Positions 1-5,253 of a DNA stretch of 5,253 bases are shown piece after piece (positions within the stretch are counted from its first letter, which is position 1; each line of letters begins with the position of its first letter). This DNA comes from Spirochaetota bacterium (GTDB taxonomy: Bacteria; Spirochaetota; UBA12135; COTS27; JAFLEE01), in assembly GCA_017302015.1 (NCBI GenBank), contig JAFLEE010000155.1, forward strand, positions 1-5,253. Reading direction: 5' to 3'. A model generated the notes under the pieces. It made no database searches. It was not told the origin of the DNA and saw nothing but the letters and a program-made list of their open reading frames with translations. The position numbers and the translations under genes were made by a program.

Positions 1-142
1 GTTAGTGCCGCAGCGCTTCCGCAAGGAAATTGGTGTCATGACCGGTCTGGTCGGCATGGCCGGAGGTGTCGGCGGCTTCTACTTGGCATCGTCGCTTGGT
101 TACGCTAAGCAGATCACCGGCAGCTACCCTCATCCCGATTGA
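1..142 (+). CDS. Nitrate/nitrite MFS transporter (NarK/NNP family), C-terminal end only
   Basis: The reading frame enters from the left edge (first full codon at 2) and ends at TGA 140-142, leaving 46 residues. The visible part carries RFRKEIG, then GMAGGVGGF, then KQITGSY. This arrangement matches the second nitrate-signature region of the nitrate/nitrite porter branch of the major facilitator superfamily, inner-membrane proteins that import nitrate or exchange it for nitrite. In the family, TGSY is normally followed by Gly-Phe and a last hydrophobic helix. Here the protein ends PHPD right after TGSY, so the twelfth helix seems to be missing. No membrane-like continuation is visible in the other two frames before 210. 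It may therefore be a truncated or degraded copy, or a family member with a short end. It lies on the same strand as the following genes, but a promoter starts at its stop codon, so it is probably not their co-transcribed partner. Family assignment is from remembered motifs. Confidence 0.75.
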   Translation, partial: LVPQRFRKEIGVMTGLVGMAGGVGGFYLASSLGYAKQITGSYPHPD

Positions 143-167
143 ATAAGCCCCCCAACCTCTGTATACT
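139..167 (+). promoter_or_regulatory. Predicted sigma70-type promoter for the three-gene operon
   Basis: TTGAAT at 139-144 matches the -35 consensus at 4 of 6 positions. TATACT at 162-167 matches the -10 consensus at 5 of 6. The spacer is exactly 17 nt. This is the only clearly AT-rich stretch in a GC-rich window, and it sits just upstream of the first operon gene. The -35 box overlaps the stop codon of the transporter fragment. The predicted transcript would start near 173-176, giving a leader of about 35 nt. The prediction rests on sequence match only. Confidence 0.6.
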
Positions 168-179
168 TCCTATAGGAAG
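166..179. repeat. Perfect 14-bp palindrome CTTCCTATAGGAAG, possible operator
   Basis: The 14 bases equal their own reverse complement, without mismatch. The site begins at the last two bases of the -10 box and spans the predicted transcription start. A dimeric repressor bound here would block initiation. As RNA it could form only a weak 5-bp stem with a TATA loop, and no T-run follows, so it does not look like a terminator. No regulator gene is visible in the window. The operator role is inferred from position. Confidence 0.45.
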
Positions 180-209
180 GACCCTGACCCCGCCTCCCCG
201 CGACGCCCC

Positions 210-2423
210 ATGATCCCTTCGCTGCTGAAACCTCTTCTTGCGGCATCCTTGGCGCTCGTCACCTCCCCCCTGCTCTTTGCCCAGGCGCCCGTGGATTTCT
301 CCGGCGACCTCATGCCTTTCATCGACCAAGCCGGATGCAGCACCGCCGCCTGCCACGGCGCCGAGACCGGCCGCGGCGGCCTTCGTCTTTCCCTCTTCGG
401 AGCCTACCCCGATGAGGATCACGAGCGCTTCGTGCGGGATTTCGGCGGGAGGCGGGTGAACTTCGTGGAGCCGGCCAAGAGCCTGCTCCTCCAGAAGGTC
501 AGCGGCCAAATGCCCCACGCGGGCGGCGCCCCCTTTCCGCCATCCTCCCCGGCCTACAAGAAACTTTTCGAATGGATCCAGGGGGGAGCGCCCTACGATC
601 TTCGGCCGGAACACCGGTTGACCGCCATCCAGGCCTCGCCTTCGGCGAAGAACCTGACCAACGGGGAGGCCCTGAAGCTCATCGTGCTCGCCCGCTTCGC
701 CGATCAGGGCACCGCCGATGTGTCGGGGTTCGCCCGCTTCACCTCCTCCGACCCCCGCATCGCCGGCGTCGACGCCAAAGGCGTGGTGCGCGCGTTCGCT
801 CCGGGCGAGGCGATCATCACCGCCGCCTACCGGCGCGAGTTCGCCGTCGTGCGCGTCACCATCCCCCGGCCGCGTACCGCGCCGTGGCCGGAGTACCGGG
901 GCTCCAATGAGATCGACAAACTGGTGCGCAAGAACCTACGGCGCCTCGGCATCCCGCCGGTCGGCCCCGCCCCCGACGCGGTCTTCCTGCGCCGGGCCTT
1001 CCTGGCGCTCACGGGCGTGCTTCCCGGCCCCGAGGAGGCCCGCGCCTTCCTCGAGAGCCGCGCCCCCGACAAGCGCGCCAAGCTCGTCGACGAACTGCTC
1101 TCGCGGGACGCCTTCGCCGATTTCTGGACGCTCAAATGGGCCGATCTCCTGCGCATCAAGGCCGAATTCCCCTCCAATCTCTGGCCCAACGCGGTGCAGG
1201 CCTACCACCGCTGGGTGAAGGATTCCATCAAGACGAACCTCCCCTACGACGCCTTCGCCAAGGCGCTCCTCACCGCCAACGGCAGCGATTTCCGCGACCC
1301 GCCCGCCAATTATTTCCGGGCCTTTCTCAGCCGGGACCCCGGCCGCATCGTGGAATCGACGTCGCTGCTCTTCATGGGGGTGCGCCTTGAGTGCGCCCGA
1401 TGCCACGCCCATCCCAGCGCCCCCATCCAATTCCGCGACCTCCTCGGCATGGGCGCCGCCTTCAGCCAGGTGGCCTACAAGCGCACCGGCGAATGGAAGG
1501 AAGAGATCGTCTACACCGACTTCAAGCGGCAATACCGCCATCCCCGCGACGCCGCCCTGGTCCCCCCCGTGATGCTCGACGGCACGCGCCTGCAGGCGGC
1601 CGCGGACACGGATCTGCGCCTCGCGTTCAGCGAATGGCTGTGCACGCCGAAGAACCCCTATTTCACCCGCAATATCGCCAACCGCGTCTGGGCCTGGGTG
1701 ATGGGCCGCGGCATCATCCATCCCGTCGACGATCTGCGCCCGACCAACCCGCCCGAGAACGAGGACCTCCTGCGCGCGCTGGAGGAGGACCTCGTGCGCC
1801 ACCATTACGACCTGCGCCACCTCTTCCGCACCATCGCCCTCAGCGAGGCCTTCCAGGCCGACTCGCGCAGCCCCGAGGGGAACCCGATCGACGCGCGGCA
1901 TTTTTCCCGCTTCACCACGCGGCGGCTCGACGCCGAAGTCCTCATCGACGCCGTGAACCTGATCACCGGCACCAGCGAGAGCTACCAGAGCCAGATCCCC
2001 GAGCCCTTCACCTTCCTCCCCGAGGGGCAGCGCGCCGTCGACATCGCCGACGGCAGCATCGACAGCCCCTTCCTCCAGATGTTCGGCCGCCCGGCCCGCG
2101 ACACCTCCTATGAGATGGAGCGCAATTCCGAGATCTCCCTGCGGCAGATCCTCCATTTCCTCAACTCCGACCATATCAACCGCAAGATGGCCGGGCCCCG
2201 GATCGCCCGCTTGGCGAAGGGCGACAAGGCGCCCGAAGCCCTGGTGGACGAGGTCTACCTCACCGTGCTCAGCCGCTTCCCCGACGCCGCAGAGCGGGGC
2301 CTCGCGCTGCACTACCTCGGCGAGGGCGGCGCCATCGACAAAGGCTTCGTGAAGAAGGCCGAGCCCGTGCAAGACCTCGTGTGGGCCCTGCTCAACACGA
2401 AAGAGTTCCTCTTCCTCCATTGA
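210..2423 (+). CDS. Exported planctomycete-type cytochrome c / Big_2 / DUF1549 (PSCyt2) / DUF1553 (PSD1) protein
   Basis: The protein has 737 residues. Residues 1-24 form a Sec signal peptide (Lys7, hydrophobic core, likely cleavage after LFA24), placing it outside the cytoplasm. Residues about 33-129 are a cytochrome c-like segment with a C-x4-C-H motif (Cys43, Cys48, His49), a later MPH (101-103) and the ending WIQGGAPYD. Residues about 135-219 resemble a bacterial Ig-like Big_2 domain (SSDPRIAGVD, then GVVRAFAPGEAIITA). Residues about 233-430 are DUF1549, with a classical heme motif CARCH (395-399) followed by AHP. Residues about 468-737 are DUF1553, with the RDTxxExERN segment and the typical ending LLNTKEFLFLH. 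This domain order is standard for large members of the family. The function is unknown; heme binding and electron transfer are inferred from the motifs. ATG 210 is the only usable start: TAA at 144 bounds the frame, and the signal peptide fits. There is no nearby Shine-Dalgarno; the leader is C-rich. It is the first gene of the operon. Confidence 0.93.
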   Translation: MIPSLLKPLLAASLALVTSPLLFAQAPVDFSGDLMPFIDQAGCSTAACHGAETGRGGLRLSLFGAYPDEDHERFVRDFGGRRVNFVEPAKSLLLQKVSGQMPHAGGAPFPPSSPAYKKLFEWIQGGAPYDLRPEHRLTAIQASPSAKNLTNGEALKLIVLARFADQGTADVSGFARFTSSDPRIAGVDAKGVVRAFAPGEAIITAAYRREFAVVRVTIPRPRTAPWPEYRGSNEIDKLVRKNLRRLGIPPVGPAPDAVFLRRAFLALTGVLPGPEEARAFLESRAPDKRAKLVDELLSRDAFADFWTLKWADLLRIKAEFPSNLWPNAVQAYHRWVKDSIKTNLPYDAFAKALLTANGSDFRDPPANYFRAFLSRDPGRIVESTSLLFMGVRLECARCHAHPSAPIQFRDLLGMGAAFSQVAYKRTGEWKEEIVYTDFKRQYRHPRDAALVPPVMLDGTRLQAAADTDLRLAFSEWLCTPKNPYFTRNIANRVWAWVMGRGIIHPVDDLRPTNPPENEDLLRALEEDLVRHHYDLRHLFRTIALSEAFQADSRSPEGNPIDARHFSRFTTRRLDAEVLIDAVNLITGTSESYQSQIPEPFTFLPEGQRAVDIADGSIDSPFLQMFGRPARDTSYEMERNSEISLRQILHFLNSDHINRKMAGPRIARLAKGDKAPEALVDEVYLTVLSRFPDAAERGLALHYLGEGGAIDKGFVKKAEPVQDLVWALLNTKEFLFLH

Positions 2424-2435
2424 CGGAAGATCCCC

Positions 2436-2440
2436 AGGAG
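2436..2440 (+). promoter_or_regulatory. Ribosome-binding site AGGAG for the DUF1501 gene
   Basis: AGGAG lies 6 nt upstream of ATG 2447 in the 23-bp gap after the first gene. It decides the start: the same frame is open further upstream to an ATG at 2381, but that would overlap the end of the cytochrome gene and put 22 unrelated residues in front of the twin-arginine signal. Confidence 0.8.
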
Positions 2441-2446
2441 TCCCCC

Positions 2447-3796
2447 ATGATCTCGATCAACCAGGATGGCGCGGGCGTCGGCGGGAGCCTTTCACGGCGG
2501 TCGCTGCTGCGCGCCGGGACCCTCGGGATGGCCGGTCTCACCCTCGCCGATTGGTACCGCCTGCGCGCCGAGGGCCTCGTCGCACCGGCGAAGGCCCAGC
2601 GCGTCATCCAGATCTGGCTCTGGGGTGGGTCCTGCCACATCGACACCTTCGATCCCAAGCCCTACGCGGGCCCCGATTACGCCGGGCCCTTCAGCCGCGA
2701 TCTCGCCACCAACGTGCCGGGCGTCCGCCTCAACCCGCTCCTGGCCAAGCTCGCCAAGATGGCCGACAAGTATTCCCTCATCCGCTCCATGACCCACAAT
2801 AATTTCGGGCACGAGACGGCGAGTTACATGGTCCAGACGGGCACCATGCCCAGTGAAGACCTCGTCTACCCGTCCCTGGGCGCCGTGGTCACCTACAAGA
2901 AGGCAGGCGACGCGGGGACGTTCAAGAAGATCCCCCCCTACATCGTCATGCCCACCGCCCTGGGGCGCTTCTCCGAGTCGGGGTTCCTCGGCCCCAATTA
3001 CAAGCCCTTCGCCACCGGCGGCAACCCCAACGACCCCAATTTCGTCGTGCAGGGGATGGGGTCGCGCATCGTGATCACCGCGCGAACCGAACGCCGCCAA
3101 CGCCTCCTACGCCAGGTCGACTCCCTCGCCAAGGAGATGGAGGAAGACCCCCAATTCAAGGCCATGGACCAATTCCAGGACAAGGCCTACGGCCTCATCC
3201 TCGGCGACGCGAAGAAGGCGTTCGACCTGAACGAGGAGACCAAGGAACTCCGCGATGCCTACGGGCGCACCGAGTTCGGCCAATCCTGCCTGCTCGCGCG
3301 CCGCCTCGTCGAGCGCGACGTGCTCTTCGTCAGCGTCAATTACGGCGGCTGGGATACCCACAAGGCCCATTTCGAGACGATGAACCGGAAACTCCCCGAG
3401 TTCGACACCGGGCTCTCGGCGCTCCTCAAGGATCTCCACGAACGCGGGCTCCTCGAGAGCACCCTCGTCGTGGTCACCGGCGAGTTCGGGCGCACCCCGA
3501 AGATCGCCACCGAATCCCCCTGGAACGGGGGGCGCCACCATTTCGGCACGGTCTTCTCGGCCCTCGTCGCCGGGGGCGGGTTCAAGGGCGGCTCGGTCGT
3601 GGGCGCCACGGATTTCCGCGGCGAGAACGTGAAGGAGCGCCCCGTCTACCCCTGGGACCTGACCGGGACCCTCTATAAACTCATGGGGATCGACCCCGCG
3701 GCCCCCCTGCCCCATCCCCGCGGATGCGTCGCCCAGGTGACCCCGACCACGAGCGGTCGGCTGCCCAGCGGCGGCCTACTCTCGGAAATCATCTAG
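2447..3796 (+). CDS. DUF1501 family protein with twin-arginine (Tat) signal
   Basis: The protein has 449 residues, a usual length for DUF1501. The N-terminus carries SRRSLLRAG (residues 16-24) followed by a short hydrophobic stretch, a Tat signal implying folded export. The body belongs to the alkaline phosphatase/sulfatase-like superfamily. Recognisable blocks are WLWGGSCHIDTFDPKP (57-72), NNFGHETASYMVQTG, GGWDTH (300-305), GEFGRTP (345-351), WNGGRHHFG with His364/His365, and the closing RPVYPWDLTGTLYKLMGIDP. The conserved Asp, His and Glu residues in these blocks are candidate metal or catalytic ligands by analogy; no activity is established for the family as far as I know. At the position usually read as GGPSH this protein has GGSCH (Cys63). 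DUF1501 genes very often follow DUF1549/DUF1553 genes, as here, which suggests a joint complex or pathway. The AGGAG site and the 23-bp gap support ATG 2447 and co-transcription with the first gene. Confidence 0.93.
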   Translation: MISINQDGAGVGGSLSRRSLLRAGTLGMAGLTLADWYRLRAEGLVAPAKAQRVIQIWLWGGSCHIDTFDPKPYAGPDYAGPFSRDLATNVPGVRLNPLLAKLAKMADKYSLIRSMTHNNFGHETASYMVQTGTMPSEDLVYPSLGAVVTYKKAGDAGTFKKIPPYIVMPTALGRFSESGFLGPNYKPFATGGNPNDPNFVVQGMGSRIVITARTERRQRLLRQVDSLAKEMEEDPQFKAMDQFQDKAYGLILGDAKKAFDLNEETKELRDAYGRTEFGQSCLLARRLVERDVLFVSVNYGGWDTHKAHFETMNRKLPEFDTGLSALLKDLHERGLLESTLVVVTGEFGRTPKIATESPWNGGRHHFGTVFSALVAGGGFKGGSVVGATDFRGENVKERPVYPWDLTGTLYKLMGIDPAAPLPHPRGCVAQVTPTTSGRLPSGGLLSEII

Positions 3797-3799
3797 GAG
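3795..3799 (+). promoter_or_regulatory. Ribosome-binding site AGGAG for the WD40 gene, overlapping the DUF1501 stop codon
   Basis: AGGAG begins inside the TAG stop (3794-3796) of the DUF1501 gene. It is followed by CCCC and then ACG (3804) and ATT (3807), both in frame with the WD40 protein. The arrangement closely mirrors the AGGAG-TCCCCC-ATGATC start of the DUF1501 gene. This argues that translation of the third gene begins at 3804 or 3807, although neither codon is a standard start. Confidence 0.6.
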
Positions 3800-3803
3800 C
3801 CCC

Positions 3804-5253
3804 ACGATTCGCCGGCACAACAGGGGCCGAGGCCCCGACCTCACCAAAACCTTGGCGCTGCTCCTCCTCCTCTTCGCGGCGTTTCTTTTTCCGCAGAAGG
3901 GAACCTTCACCCTTGGGCTGGCGATCCCCCCCAATGCCCCGCAGCCCGCCCCCGCGGCCCTAAAGATCCCGCGCGGCGCCGTCCAGCCCGTGAGCGCCAT
4001 GGCCCTCTTCGGTTCCAATCGCCTGCTCGCGGTGGGCGGCTACCGCGAGGTCGCCGTGTGGGATCCCTCCACGGGCCGGCTCCTCACGCGCCTCCTCCAC
4101 CCGGATCTCGGCGGGCCGGTCACGAGCCTCCTTTGGATCTCCAACCGGGGGCTCCTCGCCGCCGGGAGCGGGGTGCCCGGGCGAAAGGGCAGCGTCGTCT
4201 TTTTCCGGGAAGATGGGACGCCCGTCGAGAAGGCCTGGAAAGACGGCCTGGATAGCCTCGTCGCGCTCCAAGTGAACTCCAACGGGAATCTCCTCGCCAT
4301 GGGGGGGATGGACCGGAGGGCCTACCTTTTGGACCTCGCCAGCGGCGCCCTCGCGGCCCCGAGCCTGCCCCACGAAGCCGCGGTGCTTTCGGCGGCCTGG
4401 GGGAGCAACGACGCGCGCCTCGCCACCGGCGATGCCCTCGGAAACATCCTCTTGTGGGATACCGCAGATTGGGAACTCCTCGGTTCGGCGAAGCTCGCCG
4501 GTCCCATCCTCGGGCTTGCGTTCGACCTCAGGGGCCCGACGCTCCTCGCGGCGGTGGGGGGCTGGGTTCGCCGCGGCCTCGTCGTCCTCACCCCCCAACT
4601 CTCCGCGGCCTCCACGAATACCGGCGACAGCAACCAGAAGCCGAAGTACGACCTCCGTACCACCCGCGAATTGCCCATCGCCAGCGGCACGCCCGTCTCC
4701 ATGACCGCCATGGCGAAACCCGCCTTCCGCATCCTCCTCCCCTGCAGCGACGGGGCCATCCGCCATTGGGACGGCAATAATTTTTCCACCCTCGCCCAGG
4801 CGCCCCGTGATTTCGTGCTCCATGCGGCCATCCTCGCCGGCGATCCGAGCATGCTCCTGCTGGGCCTGGGAGACGGGACCGTTCGCCTCTTCGACGTGGG
4901 CGGCGGCCTGCGCGCGACGTTCCTCCAAACCCATCCGGGCGCGTCCCAGTACCTCGCAGCCACGGCCTACGGGCCGCTCCTCGCGAGCCAGCCCTCCTCG
5001 CTCACTTGGTGGTCGAAAACGAACGTGCTCACCCATTCCGCCCAACTCACCGAGTCGTATCTCCGGCCTGAGTCGGTCCGGACGATCCTGACCAAGAAAC
5101 CCCTTCCCCCGGCCCCGCCCTCGACGAATCGCGCGCCGGGCGCCGGGGCGACCAACGCGCCGGCCTCGGGCGCCAATCGAGGCGCCCCACCGCCCCCTCC
5201 CGCAAGCACGAACCGCGCGGCCTCAGCTCCGGCGGGCGCACTAGCCGCTCCTT
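3804..5253 (+). CDS. Exported WD40-repeat beta-propeller protein, 3' end outside window, non-canonical start
   Basis: The frame is open from 3741 to the window end without a stop; from 3804 it gives 483 residues so far. Basic residues RRHNRGRG followed by LALLLLLFAAFLF (about residues 17-29) form a convincing signal peptide or membrane anchor. About seven propeller blades follow, for example LLAVGGYREVAVWD (Trp86-Asp87), NILLWD (Trp218), AIRHWD (Trp322) and GTVRLFD (Phe363). Propellers of this kind act as protein-interaction platforms, and WD40 genes are common partners of DUF1549/DUF1501 genes in these phyla. A Pro/Ala/Asn-rich tail begins near 5100 and may lead to another domain beyond the edge. 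No ATG or GTG occurs in frame before GTG 3990 and ATG 3999, which would cut off the signal peptide and part of the first blade. I placed the start at ACG 3804, where an ATG is expected. ATT 3807 and TTG 3852 are the alternatives; TTG 3852 is the nearest standard start codon. Confidence is high for the gene and low for the exact start. Confidence 0.85.
3823..3836 (+). repeat. GC-only inverted repeat GGGGCC-GA-GGCCCC early in the WD40 gene
   Basis: Two perfect 6-bp arms flank GA; as RNA this could fold as a 5-bp G-C stem with a CGAG loop. It lies about 16-19 nt after the putative start and about 27 nt after the DUF1501 stop. No T-run follows, so an intrinsic terminator is unlikely. It could slow translation initiation or protect the upstream mRNA segment. 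This is inference from position. Confidence 0.4.
5100..5253 (+). repeat. Low-complexity Pro/Ala/Asn-rich coding tract with imperfect STNRA-type units
   Basis: The tail of the WD40 protein contains PSTNRAPGAGATN, then APASGANRGA, a run of five prolines, and ASTNRAASAPAGA. A degenerate unit (S/A)-(T/A)-N-(R/A)-(A/G) appears four times: STNRA, ATNAP, GANRG, STNRA. Such stretches are typical flexible linkers or cell-envelope spacers. The tract reaches the window end, so its full length and what follows are unknown. Confidence 0.6.

Noticed and set aside
2-139. Foreign origin of the transporter fragment from its codon use
   Set aside because: 14 of 46 third positions are A or T, but the first 46 codons of the next gene have 11, so the sample does not show a clear difference.
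166-179. Palindrome as an intrinsic terminator of the transporter gene
   Set aside because: The stem would be only 5 bp with a TATA loop, and the following bases are GACCC with no T-run.
1391-2113. 240-codon + strand open frame inside the DUF1549/DUF1553 gene
   Set aside because: It is a frame-shifted shadow rich in Arg and Pro; the true frame covers the same bases with conserved domain sequence.
2080-2140. Loss of the paired cysteines (CEC-type motif) seen in some DUF1553 proteins
   Set aside because: The sequence here fits another common subtype, RDTxxExERN, which normally lacks these cysteines, so nothing is missing.
936-2420. 494-codon open frame on the - strand opposite the cytochrome/DUF1549 gene
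   Set aside because: It is the complement of a clearly assigned gene in GC-rich DNA. Its translation is biased to Gly, Ala, Glu and Val without recognisable domains, and stop codons are simply rare on that strand.
2381-2446. Upstream extension of the DUF1501 gene to ATG 2381
   Set aside because: It would overlap the end of the first gene and add 22 residues unlike the family; ATG 2447 has AGGAG at 6 nt and gives a correct Tat signal.
3724-3963. 79-codon + strand open frame spanning the end of the DUF1501 gene and the start of the WD40 gene
   Set aside because: It is a Ser/Arg/Pro-rich shadow; the bases are explained by the two flanking genes in their own frames.
3960-5045. 361-codon open frame on the - strand opposite the WD40 gene
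   Set aside because: The + strand frame shows a signal peptide and repeated WD-type blades, while the - strand product is low-complexity Arg/Gly/Glu-rich sequence with no family resemblance.

Overview
The window is GC-rich. It holds the 3' end of one gene followed by a compact three-gene block, all on the + strand. The block encodes extracytoplasmic proteins of families that are expanded in Planctomycetota, Verrucomicrobiota and Lentisphaerota. The DUF1553 part has an RDTxxExERN-type segment and the DUF1501 partner a WNGGRHHFG segment. These, with the Asn/Pro/Ala-rich tail of the third protein, look most like Verrucomicrobiota-type members recalled from memory. The phylum call is inference; no search was run.

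Layout. 1-142: C-terminal end of a nitrate/nitrite transporter of the major facilitator superfamily (NarK/NNP type), which stops where the last membrane helix would be expected. 143-209: short intergenic region with a good sigma70-like promoter (-35 TTGAAT, 17-nt spacer, -10 TATACT) and a perfect 14-bp palindrome at the predicted transcription start. 210-2423: exported planctomycete-type cytochrome c/Big_2/DUF1549/DUF1553 protein. 2447-3796: DUF1501 protein with a twin-arginine signal. About 3804 to beyond the right edge: exported WD40-repeat beta-propeller protein with a Pro/Ala/Asn-rich tail, cut off by the window end.

The three downstream genes are separated by 23 and about 7 bases. The second and third each have an AGGAG ribosome-binding site in the gap, so they look like one operon. 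Together they predict a periplasmic or surface module: a protein with two possible heme sites, a protein of the alkaline phosphatase/sulfatase-like DUF1501 family, and a beta-propeller that could act as scaffold or binding partner. The biochemical role of such modules is not established to my knowledge.

Points that stand out are: (1) the third gene has no ATG or GTG at its natural beginning, and an ACG sits where the ATG should be; (2) the promoter/palindrome pair; (3) the apparently shortened transporter; (4) the C-x4-C-H heme motif; and (5) a marked codon-context bias. No RNA genes, CRISPR arrays, insertion sequences or clear terminators were seen.
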